64,000 nucleotides of DNA from Leptodactylus fallax (Eukaryota; Chordata; Amphibia; Anura; Leptodactylidae): positions 5,551,001 to 5,615,000 of the forward strand of contig CAMRHE010000028.1 of the NCBI GenBank assembly GCA_947044405.1, in the 5' to 3' direction. Below the pieces are notes generated by a model, which ran no database searches, was not told where the DNA came from, and was given only the letters and a program-made list of their open reading frames with translations. The position numbers were made by a program, and so were the translations under genes. Below are positions 37,085 to 46,831 of this stretch, piece by piece. Positions within the stretch are counted from its first letter, which is position 1, and each line of letters opens with the position of its first letter.

Positions 37085-37262
37085 CCTGTGTGCGCATCTA
37101 CTATTTTCTTCCCACTGGAAACATAGAAGGTTCAAGGTTCCGGACGGGACCTCCTCGTGCACACAGCCTGTGCGCATCTTCTGCTTTCTTCCTGGAACCT
37201 TGACCCCCTATTCTATGGTACCACTGGGAAGAAAATAGTAGATGCGCACAGGCTGTGCAGGA
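37085..37262. repeat. Inverted repeat inside hAT element
   Basis: GTGTGCGCATCTACTATTTT and AAAATAGTAGATGCGCACAG form a hairpin about 180 bp across, with CTTCCCACTGG and CCACTGGGAAG also paired. A second, shifted copy (GCATCTTCTGCTTTCTTCC) lies in the loop. Confidence 0.8.
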
Positions 37263-37874
37263 GGAGTCCTGCCCCCCCCCCCATCACTGCTACATGTACA
37301 GGTTATAGTATGGCAGAACAGGACGCTATTGCTTTCTGCTCTACCATGTATTTCAACTGCATCGGTGTCCTGCAGATGCCGATACAGTTGAAGTTTTTGT
37401 GTGCACTGGCGGAGTGGGCCCTATTAAGTCAGTGGGCCCGGGGCCGCCGCCCCCCGCTAGCTACGCCTCTGCTTCTATTGTAATTCTGTCTGTATTCTAA
37501 ATAAGGTGACTGCTACAAATAAATCCCATACCGTATTGGCAAGTGTCAATCTAATATTTGGCATAGTGATCAGAGTAAAAATTGCAGGATGTACTACTTA
37601 TTTTCAAATTTACATGTGACATGGAAAATAAAATAAAAAAAATCTTAAACATATGCTTAACATGAAATCATAATTTACAAAATGGGAAATTTTATGGTGA
37701 CACATTCCCTGTAAAAGGGTGTACCTTTACATAGCTCTGGTAAGGCAGTATCACACTGTGTGGGGACACACAAATTTGACCAGTTTATTCATAAATTTTT
37801 AGGAAGAGGAACAGTACAGCTGAGTGTTGTTAGAAAAGTAGGGGATTTATAGGGGTTGTGGACGCTTTGAAAAA

Positions 37875-38000
37875 CATGGATACTTTCTCACAGCGCCACA
37901 TCTGTCTATAGGTTGTATTTGGTATTGCAGCTTATCTCAGTAATGAGTTGCAATACCAGACACATCCAGTTGACAAGTGTGGCGCTGTTTTTTTTATTTA
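37875..38000. repeat. Short fold-back repeat (TGGTATTGCAGCTTATC)
   Basis: ACAGCGCCACATCTGTC at the left pairs with GACAAGTGTGGCGCTGT at the right. TGGTATTGCAGCTTATC also occurs in related form at 32670 and 48755, so this is a dispersed fold-back repeat. Confidence 0.7.
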
Positions 38001-38029
38001 TTTTTTTTAAACAAAGCAGCCATAATCCA

Positions 38030-38310
38030 CAGATTCTGTAATGCTATGTTCACATCCGCACTGGGAAATCCATTCGTCTGGTCCGTCGGAGGACTAGAAA
38101 AATGCAAAAAAAGGACAATAACAAACCCCAAAAACAGCAGGCATGAATGTAGCCCAAGGGACCCCATTGACTATAATGGGGTCCATTGGGGGTCTGGTTT
38201 TTTTTTAACTGAATTCACTGGCCGAAAAGCTTGCATCACTTTTTCCCCTGGTCATTTCTGACGGATCTGTGCCTGACGGACACCCAGCGCAGGTGTGAAC
38301 ATAACCTAAA
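38030..38310. repeat. TATGTTCACATCCG-type inverted-end repeat
   Basis: Starts ATGCTATGTTCACATCCGC and ends GCAGGTGTGAACATAACC, an inverted pair about 270 bp apart. It lies just upstream of kcnj3 exon 2. It is probably a non-autonomous DNA transposon related to the CTAGGTTCACA family. Confidence 0.6.
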
Positions 38311-38539
38311 AGCTTAGTATGGACTTGGTTATTCTGAGCCATTACAGCCCCTCTATCATTTAGGAACGACGTCCTGTGTATTTCACCATAACATGTTAAT
38401 AAAACACACAACCCGGGACGAATAGATGTATCTGATATAATTGAAAATGTCAGTTTTTCGCAGTGATGTTGTGTGATGTCAGCTTGTCAGGAAAACTGTC
38501 ACTCGGGTGTTAATGTTTTTCTCTCTTCTGTCTCCGCAG

Positions 38540-38756
38540 TCTCGGCAGACACCGGAGGGCGAGTTTCTCCCTCTCGATCAACTTGAACTAGATGTAGGAT
38601 TTAGCACAGGGGCGGATCAGCTTTTTCTGGTTTCTCCTCTTACAATCTGCCATGTGATTGACGCAAAAAGCCCCTTCTATGACCTTTCTCAGCGGTCCAT
38701 GCAAACGGAGCAGTTTGAGATTGTCGTCATCCTCGAGGGGATTGTGGAAACTACTG
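38540..38756 (+). CDS. kcnj3: Kir3.1 (GIRK1) potassium channel, coding exon 2
   Basis: This exon encodes residues 225-296 plus one base of the next codon. It continues exon 1 without a phase shift, beginning [18 protein letters not shown] and ending EGIVETT. It is preceded by a pyrimidine-rich tract and CAG acceptor (AG at 38538-38539) and followed by a GTAAGT donor at 38757, leaving phase 1. This is the beta-sheet core of the cytoplasmic domain, which lines the ion path and contacts G-beta-gamma in this family. From memory the translation matches mammalian Kir3.1 at essentially every residue. The exon-2/exon-3 junction falls at the G-loop gate (VETT-G). The third exon, which should begin with the MTCQ region and carry the long Kir3.1 C-tail, is not in the remaining 25 kb of the window. 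Confidence 0.97.
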
Positions 38757-38970
38757 GTAAGTCGTCTTATATGTGACTAATATTACAGACTATAAATGCA
38801 AAAGATGCAACAGCATTGTGCGAGCACCAAGAGCTTTACTGCAAATGGCTACTGTATATACCAGCACAGGACAAGGAGGTTCTTGGTTAAGATTTGATCA
38901 AAATGTATAAGCCCATCTGTAAGCAACTAATATTACAAACCTTGTTCTTACAGTATTTATCTTTCTTACA

Positions 38971-39234
38971 CTAGGTTAACACCTACGTTCAGGTTTCCAT
39001 TCAGGGGGTCTTCTTGGGGACCCTCCGAACGGAAACCTAATCCGCTTAAAAAAGCAGTTACCCGCAGAAAGCCTCGGACCCCATAAACTATGATAGGGTC
39101 CGCCCAGTTTCTGCCCGAAAAGGGCAAAAAATGCAAGAGAAAAGCGCTGTTTGCAGGACTTTTCTCTCCGCATTTTTTAAGCGGGTTCGGGGACGGAAAC
39201 CCCAAATGGATTTCAAGCCCTGGTGTGAACCTAG
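38971..39234. repeat. Palindromic repeat, CTAGGTTCACA family
   Basis: The ends CTAGGTTAACACCTACGTTC and GGTGTGAACCTAG are inverted. The interior has GCAGGACTTTTCTCTCCGCA, shared with copies at 607, 8575 and 57694. It lies shortly after kcnj3 exon 2. Confidence 0.7.
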
Positions 39235-39300
39235 CCTTAGGCTACGTTTTCCAGTACCAGCAAAGTGATTGAGATTTTGGTTAATCTCATCAACAAACTG

Positions 39301-39651
39301 TAAGGCCGGGGCCCAGGTTGCGAAATCGCAGCCTTTTGGCCGGGGCGGAAACGCTGCTGGAAAAAACGCTGTGTTTTACAGTACCTGCAAAGTGGATGAG
39401 ATTCTGGCTAATCTGATCCACACATTGCAGCAAAAAATCTGCAGTGGAAATTTCAAAAACACGAGCATGTCAATTATACCTACGGAAACACCGGTGATTT
39501 CCGTATAGGTATAATAGAGGCTGAAGGTCCGCAGAGGAAAACTCTGCGGACTTTGTGTGAAAAACGTTGCGGAAAAAAATTTGATGCATTTGCGCAAAGG
39601 TCTTTTCCGCAGCGTTTTTTGGCTGCGGCTTACTATGTGGGGCCTTAGCCA
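39301..39651. repeat. GGCCCC...TTGCGG palindromic repeat
   Basis: Left TAAGGCCGGGGCCCAGGTTG and right TATGTGGGGCCTTAGCC are inverted. The interior has AACGCTGTGTTTTACAGTAC and CAAAGTGGATGAGATTCTGG. It is followed at once by a related copy. Confidence 0.65.
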
Positions 39652-40090
39652 GAAACTGTTTTTTTCAAAAATGTGTGCAATATTGAAAAACGTAACATGT
39701 TAATTTTAGCAGCGAAATCAAAAGTGTTTTCCCTATAGATTTAATAGGAGAGGAAAAATAACACATGAAAATGCAGCAAAATCTCAACGTTTTGTATCTG
39801 TGTTTCGCTACGTGAGACCGAAAAAAAAACGCTGCATTATACAGTACCGCCAAGGGGAATGTGATTTTGTTCAATCTCATCCACACATTGCAGAAAACAA
39901 AAACACTGCCGAAAAACAGATGTTTTTGAAAAATGCAGCATGTTAATATTACCTGCAGAAACACTGTAGCCTTACAGTATATGGGGTGGGGAAGGTAAAA
40001 ATCAAAAACTCAGCAGAAAAACTCTGAAAACGCAAATGTTTTTGCTGTGTTTTTGTAGTTGCATTTCTGCAATGTGTGGCCTTAGCCTTA
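39652..40090. repeat. Second GGCC...AACGCTGC-family copy, degenerate
   Basis: Contains AACGCTGCATTATACAGTAC and CAATCTCATCCACACATTGC, and ends with GCAATGTGTGGCCTTAGCC. It is diverged from, but clearly related to, the neighbouring copy at 39301. Confidence 0.55.
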
Positions 40091-40522
40091 AATAAATTTC
40101 ATTCACACCCCTTTAAATGAGCTGGGTGAAATCTATGGCAGCTCGGGAGCAAAATCTGCAACAAATCCACATGAAAGTTCCAAAATTTACTGCAGATTTA
40201 GCCGTGGATCTTAAGGCTGGGGCAGATTTTTTTGTTGCAGATTTTGTTGCGTTTTTTTGAGCCAAAGCCAAGAATGTCTACAAATGGACTGGGAAATATA
40301 CAGTTGGTACGGAAAGTATTCAGACCCCTTTAAATTTTTCACTCTTTGTTTCATTGCAGCCATTTGCTAAAAGCAAAAAAGTTCATTTTATTTCTCATTA
40401 ATGTACACTCAGCTCCCCATTTTAACAGAAAAAAACAGAAATGTAGATATTTTTGAAAATTTATTAAAAAAGAAAAACTGAAATATCACATGGTCATAAG
40501 TATTCAGAGCCTTTGCTCAGTA

Positions 40523-41513
40523 TTAAGTAACATTCCCCTTTTGAGCTAGTACAGCCAGGAGTCTTCTTGGGAATGATGCAACAAGTTTTTCACATCTGGA
40601 TTTGGGGATCCTCGACCATTCTTCCTTGCAGATCCTCTCCAGTTCCGTCAGGTTGGATGGTGAATGTTGCTGGAGCCATTTTCAGGTCTCTCCAGAGATG
40701 CTCAGTTGGGTTGAGGTCAGGGCTCTGGCTGGGCCAGTCAGGAATGGTCACAGAGATGTTCTGAAGCCGCTCCTTTGTTATTTGAGCTGTGTGCTTAGGG
40801 TCATTGTCTTGTTGGAAGGTGAACCTTCGGCCCAGTCTGAGGCCCAGTGCACTCTGGAAGAGGTTTTCTTCCAGGATGTCTCTGTACTTGGCCGCATTCA
40901 TCTTTTCTTCAATCACAACCAGTCGTCCTGTCCCCCATAGCATGATGCTGCCACCGCCATGTCTCACTGTTGGGATTGTATCGGGCAGGTGATGAGCAGT
41001 GCCTGGTTTTCTCCACACATACCGCTTAGTATTAACGCCAAAAAGTTCAATCTTCGTCCCATCAGACCAGAGAATCTTATTTCTCATAGTCTGGGAGTCC
41101 TTCATGTGTTTTTTGGCAAACTCTATGCGGCTTTCATATGTCTTGCACTGAGGAGAGGCTTCCTTCGGGCCCCTCTGCCATAAAGCCCCGACTGGTGGAG
41201 GCTGCAGTGATAGTGACTTTGTGGAACTTTCTCCCATCTCCCTACTGCATCTCTGGAGCTCAGCCACAGTGATCTTTGGGTTCTTCTTTACCTCTCTCAC
41301 CAAGGCTCTTCTCCCACGATTGCTCAGTTTGGCTGGACGGCCAGGTCTAGGAAGAGTTCTGGTCGTCCCAAACTTCTTCCATTTAAGGATTATGGAGGTC
41401 GCTGTGCTCTTAGGAACCTTGAGTGCTGCAGAAATTCTTTTGTAACCTTGGCCAGATCTGTGCCTTGCCACAATTCTGTCTCTGAGCTCCTTGGGCAGTT
41501 CCTTTGACCTCAT
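40523..41513 (-). pseudogene. Tc1 transposase pseudogene of the outer element
   Basis: A minus-strand transposase remnant. The start MRSKELPKELRDRIVARHRS, a GRPAK hinge and the catalytic phrases [15 protein letters not shown] and NPTEHLW are visible. Damage includes Gly for the usual Glu after the first catalytic Asp, a block of about five residues missing after GGGSIMLWG, out-of-frame segments around 41150-41250, and a C-terminal frame change near 40690. Reading the correct frames in turn, similarity continues to a stop at 40523-40525. It cannot encode a working enzyme as it stands. Confidence 0.85.
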
Positions 41514-41680
41514 GATTCTCATTTGCTCTGACGTGCACTGTGAGCTGTGAGGTCTTATATAGACAGGTGTGCCTTTCCTAATCAAGTCCAATCAGTTTAA
41601 TTAAACACAGCTGGACTCCAATGAAGGAGTAGAACCATCTCAAGGAGGATCAGAAGGAAATGGACAGCATGTGAGTTATA

Positions 41681-43329
41681 CAGTCATATGAAAAAGTTTG
41701 GGCACCCCTATTAATCTTAATCATTTTTACTTATAAATATTTGGGTGTTTGCAACAGCCATTTCAATTTGATATATCTAATAACTGATGGACACAGTAAT
41801 ATTTCAGGATTGAAATGAGGTTTATTGTACTAACAGAAAATGTGCAATATGCATTAAACCAAAATTTGACCGGTGCAAAAATTTGGGTACCTTTATCATT
41901 TTATTGATTTGAATACTCCTAACTACTTTTTACTGACTTATTGAAGCACAAAATTGGTTTTGTAACCTCACTGAGCTTTGAACTTCATAGCCAGGTGTAT
42001 CCAATCATGAGAAAAGGTATTTAAGGTGGCCAATTGCAAGTTGTTCTCCTATTTGAATCTCCTCTGAAGAGTGGCATCATGGGCTCCTCAAAACAACTCT
42101 CAAATGATCTGAAAACAAAGATTGTTCAACATAGTTGTTCAGGGGAAGGATACAAAAAGTTGTCTCAGAGATTTAACCTGTCAGTTTCCACTGTGAGGAA
42201 CATAGTAAGGAAATGGAAGACCACAGGGACAGTTCTTGTTAAGCCCAGAAGTGGCAGGCCAAGAAAAATATCAGAAAGGCAGAGAAGAAGAATGGTGAGA
42301 ACAGTCAAGGACAATCCACAGACCACCTCCAAAGAGCTGCAGCATCATCTTGCTGCAGATGGTGTCACTGTGCATCGGTCAACAATACAGCACACTTTGC
42401 ACAAGGAGAAGCTGTATGGGAGAGTGATGCGAAAGAAGCCGTTTCTGAAAGCACGCTGCAAACAGAGTCGCCTGAGGTATGCAAAAGCACATTTGGACAA
42501 GCCAGCTTCATTTTGGAAGAAGGTCCTGTGGACTGATGAAACAAAGATTGAGTTGTTTGGTCATACACAAAGGCGTTATGCATGGTGTAAAAAAAACACA
42601 GCATTCCAAGAAAAACACTTGCTACCCACTGTAAAATTTGGTGGAGGTTCCATCATGCTTTGGGGCTGTGTGGCCAATGCCGGCACCGGGAATCTTGTTA
42701 AAGTTGAGGGTCGCATGGATTCAACTCAGTATCAGCAGATTCTTGAGAATAATGTACAAGAATCAGTGACGAATTTGAAGTTACGCCGGGGATGGATATT
42801 TCAGCAAGACAATGATCCAAAACACAGCTCCAAATCTACTCAGGCATTCATGCAGAGGAACAATTACAATGTTCTGGAATGGCCATCCCAGTCCCCAGAC
42901 CTGAATATCATTGAACATCTGTGGGATAATTTGAAGCGGGCTGTCCATGCTCGGCGACCATCAAACTTAACTGAACTGGAATTGTTTTGTAAAGAGGAAT
43001 GGTCAAAAATACCTTCATCCAGAATCCAGGAACTGATTAAAAGCTACAGGAAGCGACTAGAGGCTGTTATTTTTGCAAAAGGAGGATCTACTAAATATTA
43101 ATGTCACTTTTCTGTTGAGGTGCCCATACTTTTGCACCGGTCAAATTTTGGTTTAATGCATATTGCACATTTTCTGTTAGTACAATAAACCTCATTTCAA
43201 TCTTGAAATATTACTGTGTCCATCAGTTATTAGATATATCAAATTGAAATGGCTGTTGTAAACACCCAAATATTTAGAACTAAAAATGATTAAGATTAAT
43301 AGGGGTGCCCAAACTTTTTCATATGACTG
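41681..43329 (+). mobile_element. Inner, complete Tc1/mariner element with long inverted repeats (1649 bp)
   Basis: The ends CAGTCATATGAAAAAGTTTG and CAAACTTTTTCATATGACTG are inverted. Near-matching arms run for about 210 bp on each side (to about 41890 on the left and from about 43120 on the right). The TA target is duplicated at 41679-41680 and 43330-43331. Removing the element restores continuous outer-element sequence. The transposase frame is unbroken. Confidence 0.95.
42079..43101 (+). CDS. Tc1-type transposase, apparently intact, DD34E
   Basis: A 340-residue cut-and-paste transposase. N-terminal paired-type DNA-binding helices (MGSSKQLSNDLKTKIVQHS onward) are followed by a GRPRK hinge at about residue 65, a second helix-turn-helix, then the catalytic Asp in LWTDET, the GGGSIMLWG glycine box, the second Asp in FQQDNDPKH and the Glu in IIEHLW. 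Thirty-four residues lie between the last two, the standard Tc1 spacing. The protein ends KGGSTKY, the common Tc1 C-terminus. I chose the ATG at 42079 over one 15 codons upstream because MGSSK fits the family. No stop or frameshift is present. Confidence 0.92.
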   Translation: MGSSKQLSNDLKTKIVQHSCSGEGYKKLSQRFNLSVSTVRNIVRKWKTTGTVLVKPRSGRPRKISERQRRRMVRTVKDNPQTTSKELQHHLAADGVTVHRSTIQHTLHKEKLYGRVMRKKPFLKARCKQSRLRYAKAHLDKPASFWKKVLWTDETKIELFGHTQRRYAWCKKNTAFQEKHLLPTVKFGGGSIMLWGCVANAGTGNLVKVEGRMDSTQYQQILENNVQESVTNLKLRRGWIFQQDNDPKHSSKSTQAFMQRNNYNVLEWPSQSPDLNIIEHLWDNLKRAVHARRPSNLTELELFCKEEWSKIPSSRIQELIKSYRKRLEAVIFAKGGSTKY

Positions 43330-44179
43330 TATATGAGGGTCACAGCAAAGGCTCTGAATACTTATGACCATGTGATATTTCAGTTTTTCTTTTCTAATAA
43401 ATTTGCAAAAATATCTACATTTCTGTTTTATTTTCTGTCAAGATGGGGAGCTGAGTGTACATTAATGAGAAATAAAAGGAACTTTTTTGCTTTTAGCAAA
43501 TGGCTGCAATGAAACAAAGAATGAAAATTTTAAAGGGGTCTGAATACTTTCCGTACCTACTGTATAGGAAGCTTCTTATGCTTCTACCTTCTCCTCAATC
43601 CACTCCTGGCTTTGGCTCAAAAAAACGCATCAAAATCTGCAACAAAAAAAAGCTGCGTTTCCGCAACGAGGGGATTTAGCCTAAAGTGAATTTGCTGCAA
43701 AATCTGCAGCGTATTCTTAAACTGTTGCTGTTTCTGGATCAGATTGTGCTCAGATTGATTGTCACTTCGATTCCCCCACCAGATATATTAGTCAGTCGGG
43801 GGCGACAATGATCACAGAACGAATAATTTAAAATTGTCTTTTACTCCTGAACTATAATGAAAATAGCATTCTAGAATAAATTATGAACATTATATCTTAA
43901 TGAAATGACCGAATTTGTTATTTAAAATGATGGTATCAAAAATTCTGTATATTACTGATTTCTACTGATGTAGAAGGCTGGAAATGGGTAATGGTGCTTT
44001 TTTTGTTTAGAGACAAGGAAAATGGCGCCTATGATTATGGAAGTGACTCGTGCAAAATGTGGAAATATTCAATACTTACTATGGCAATCTGAGGCATTCA
44101 GTGACTGGTTGGACTGGGATACGACTGCTTTAGTCTTAATGTGTGCTTGATGTTTTGGGATATGTATATGAGTACAAGC

Positions 44180-44229
44180 CTATCTATCTATCTATCTATC
44201 TATTTATCTAACCATCTATTATCTACCTG

Positions 44230-44267
<38 letters not shown>

Positions 44268-44270
44268 CCA

Positions 44271-44306
<36 letters not shown>

Positions 44307-44310
44307 ACAG

Positions 44311-44349
<39 letters not shown>

Positions 44350-44362
44350 CATCTATGTATCC

Positions 44363-44415
<53 letters not shown>

Positions 44416-44416
44416 T
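44180..44416. repeat. (TATC)n microsatellite
   Basis: About 55 TATC units with scattered interruptions such as TATTTATCTAACC, CCCA and CACAG. Readings of it as a SIYLSIYL protein are artefacts. Confidence 0.97.
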
Positions 44417-45204
44417 TTCCTACAATATGGTCCTTGGGCGAGACCCTTTGTTCCACCTTCCTTCCCCAGTGTTTGGTCTAGCACTCACTTCTCCAGGATC
44501 TTTCTGGTTAAACCTTTTTACAAATCCAATTTGGCACGTCTCCTGCACCAGTCATGCTGTAATAAACAATGGCTAATTACTTTTATGTAGGGAAGCGAGA
44601 GTGATTTACTTGTGTTTTGTATTTCGCTGCGTCTTGCTCATACCATCTGTTTTGAATTTAATTCCTTAGGAATAGTCCGACCGTTTGATAACTCAGGATG
44701 AAGATATCAATTTACATATCTTTTTTTTTTTTTTAACAAAACACCTTTTTGGAAAATAAATTCTAGTGAATGTTCTGTGGTAGAGACCTGATATCGGAGC
44801 ACTGGGGTATGGCTTCCAGATGGGTCCTAGAAGGTGTTTTTCTCTTCTTGATAGCATGCTCTAGATCATGTGTTGCGTTTAGGGTATGTTCACATTTGTG
44901 TCTGAGGCTTCGTTGCAGAGTCTGTTTAAAATTGAGGCAAAAAAAAATTCTGCATGCAAAACTTATGTCCATGAAAGTGACATAGAGATGGACCATGAGC
45001 CATAGACCCAATGGTCTGGAGCAAACCCTATTGACTTCTATGGGAAAGTGCTCTGTGACCTGTGCAGACAGGGGAGTAGATAAGATGTGACATCACCTAT
45101 TGTGACTGGTGGATTCTGTGTCAACATATACATGATAGCTTAGTATGCTGTAAGTGAGGTGACTGCTGCAAAAAAATCTGCTACAAAAAAACTGAAGTCT
45201 CAGT

Positions 45205-45207
<3 letters not shown>

Positions 45208-45251
<44 letters not shown>
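45208..45251. repeat. (AAT)n microsatellite
   Basis: About 15 perfect AAT units forming the tail of the retroposon-like insert. Confidence 0.97.
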
Positions 45252-45252
<1 letters not shown>

Positions 45253-45392
45253 GTCCTTTAATAGTCCCACAATGGGGAAATTCAGTGTGTTACAGCAGCA
45301 AAGATAAGCAGATACAAATACAACATGTACAGGAATGTTCCAAGGTGAGAGGCATTACATTAATAGCAGACAGACAGATAGGACGTAGCAGA

Positions 45393-45409
45393 GGGGGGGG
45401 GGGGGGGGG
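45393..45409. repeat. G17 homopolymer
   Basis: Seventeen consecutive G residues within the retroposon-like insert. Confidence 0.95.
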
Positions 45410-46541
45410 ATTTAACAGGCAGAGAGATATTTCAGTTCTCTGTGTGTAATGATCTCTGCTTAGGTCAGTGTTGGTTGTACAGCCTAACCGCGGTGGGGAG
45501 GAAAGACTTCCGATAGCGCTCCTTCTCACACTTAGGGTGGAGCAGTCGGTCACTGACAGTACTGCCCAGCACGATCATGGTCTCATGCATGGGATTATTA
45601 GGCTTAGTGGCCAGAGTCAGCACTGCAGGATTTTTAGTTTGCATTTTAATACACTATTCAATAAAGTAAAAGAAAAAAAGTGTATTCTTGGTATATACCA
45701 CCCAAACAATGGCGAAACTGACATTCTTTTGGCTTCTTTTAGATAAATGTGGACCCATGGGTGTGCTTAAAGGGGTTTCTTAGTTTAGAGATTTATTTAC
45801 CTATTTACTTAACCCCACCTACTTTCTAGAGAAGTGTTAAATTGGGTGAGGAAACAGTAAAAAGTTGCAAATTTTTGTACAAAACTGGCGTGCACAGATT
45901 AGTGCCCCTCACCATTGTAAATATACCATTAATGTTGGTTTCAATGAATTTTACATCACATCTATTCAAAAAGAAAATATGAAAAACACCCTAAAAATAG
46001 CCTAGAAATAAACCTCCGATAAATACATTCTAGCAGAAATGATGATTAATGTTTGTACTTGGAGACATGGAAAAGTATAGCTGTAATGTAGAATATCCTG
46101 TAATAACGGGCATGATGGATGACATGTGCGTCCTAATAAGAGATCTGTATTTGGTAATGAGGTCATCACTTCTGATAATTACATTAAAGGGATAATGAAT
46201 CACATAAGATCTGCGTATCCCAGTCTTACTGGAATGGTACAAAATATTAATACGCATCTTGCACAGTTTTTGCATTTTTTGGCTTTAAATACAATTTTTT
46301 AGGGTCATGTGATGGTTTTAAATAAATATTAAAGTGACGCTAACCTAGAAGGACCGAACAAAAACATCTGTCAGGTATGAGGATTCCCATCGGTCTCTTG
46401 ATATAGGCTTCTAAAATATGGCAGATATGGTCACCTCCCTCTTTAGCTGGGGGCCGGATTATAATATTGTGTTAAATGGGTGTGGCTTTTACTGCTTGAA
46501 CCAATCATTGGTAAATTGACTTTACCTTCTATACAAAGTAT

Positions 46542-46730
46542 CTTAAAGGGAATATGTCACTGGAAAATGACCTATGTATTTAATCAAATTTTTATGTTAA
46601 ACATACTTTTTCAAATTTTTTGATAATTTTGTTTACACTTTCCATGTACTAGTACTATATCCTGTAATTTTAACTCTGGCTACTAAGTCTAATTATGCTA
46701 TTTGGTTTTAATAAATAAATTTTCACAGCA
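46542..46730. mobile_element. T2-type MITE fragment
   Basis: CTTAAAGGGAATATGTCACT and AAAATGACCTATG match the left end of the copy at 13056. The rest is lost. Confidence 0.55.
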
Positions 46731-46831
46731 GATATTTTTAGTTTTTTTTTAGTCATACCTTTTTTATTTTTCCATTCAGCGAGCTAGATTAGAGCTTATT
46801 TTTTGCGGGCGAAATTATACTTCATCCTGGA

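Larger units (their letters stand above)
34197..37471. mobile_element. hAT non-autonomous element, 3275 bp
   Basis: The ends CAGAGGCGTAGCTAG and CTAGCTACGCCTCTG are perfect 15-bp inverted repeats. They are flanked on both sides by the 8-bp duplication CTTCTATT (34189-34196 and 37472-37479). The paralogous repeat at 59458-59465 carries a single CTTCTATT at the same place, so the pre-insertion site is visible in the same window. There is no transposase frame inside. The body is degenerate AT-rich tandem sequence with GCCCCC phrases plus two nested MITEs and a palindrome. Confidence 0.93.
33874..37712. mobile_element. T2-type MITE split by a hAT element
   Basis: Starts TTAATGGGAATGTATC and ends near GGTGACACATTCCCTG, the eroded TTAAAGGG-type ends. 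The outer parts (33874-34196 and 37480-37712) together match the unbroken copy at 59117-59705, including GTCATGGCCATAGGCAG, TGACATCATCTGTTGTCAGT and AAGGTGACTGC. Everything from 34197 to 37471 is an insertion. Confidence 0.75.
20724..38539 (+). other. kcnj3: kcnj3 intron 1
   Basis: A 17,816-bp phase-0 intron bounded by GTAAGT at the donor and a TTCTGTCTCCGCAG acceptor. It is filled with tandem arrays and nested transposons, which are listed separately. The stretches 20724-22500, 22670-23340, 25270-25780, 25800-27470, 29050-29790 and 32340-33720 show no feature I can identify beyond scattered low-complexity tracts and degenerate repeat phrases. I see no alternative exon with convincing coding sequence. 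Confidence 0.9.
40301..43562 (-). mobile_element. Outer, decayed Tc1/mariner element (about 1611 bp without insert)
   Basis: The ends CAGTTGGTACGGAAAGTATT and AATACTTTCCGTACCTACTG are inverted, with TA on each side (40299-40300 and 43563-43564). It is split at 41680/43330 by a second Tc1. Its transposase on the minus strand is broken. The terminal phrase GGAAAGTATTCAGACCCC is familiar from a widespread vertebrate Tc1 group. Confidence 0.9.
40212..43685. repeat. Palindromic repeat split by a Tc1 nest
   Basis: The sequences on the two sides of the Tc1 nest are inverted: TTTTTTTGAGCCAAAGCCA on the left (about 40252) and TGGCTTTGGCTCAAAAAAA on the right (about 43608), with AACGAGGGGATTTAGCC at the far right. 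The older palindromic repeat was split when the outer Tc1 element entered it. Confidence 0.65.
45208..45595 (-). mobile_element. 5'-truncated retroposon-like insert with ATT tail
   Basis: On the minus strand the sequence ends with GCTGCTGTAACACACTGAAT, a GGGACTATTAAAGGACT phrase and then (ATT)15, the arrangement of a non-LTR element 3' end with a simple-repeat tail. Upstream phrases such as GGAAGTCTTTCCTCCCCACC recall a dispersed repeat common in fish and frogs. I cannot name the family. The same 3' end, much shorter, lies in the minisatellite at 49941. Confidence 0.55.
44960..45680. mobile_element. T2-type MITE copy split by a retroposon-like insert
   Basis: The left part (44960-45207) and right part (about 45598-45680) match contiguous sequence in the copy at 13230-13530: GACATCACCTATTGTGACTG, GTAAGTGAGGTGACTGCTGC, then GGCTTAGTGGCCAGAGTCAG. 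The ends are eroded. Confidence 0.65.

Noticed and set aside
44141..44590. 149-codon SIYLSIYL frame
   Set aside because: It is translation of a TATC microsatellite, not a protein.
45159..45449. Poly-asparagine protein frame
   Set aside because: It is translation of the AAT microsatellite tail plus the G-run of a retroposon-like insert.
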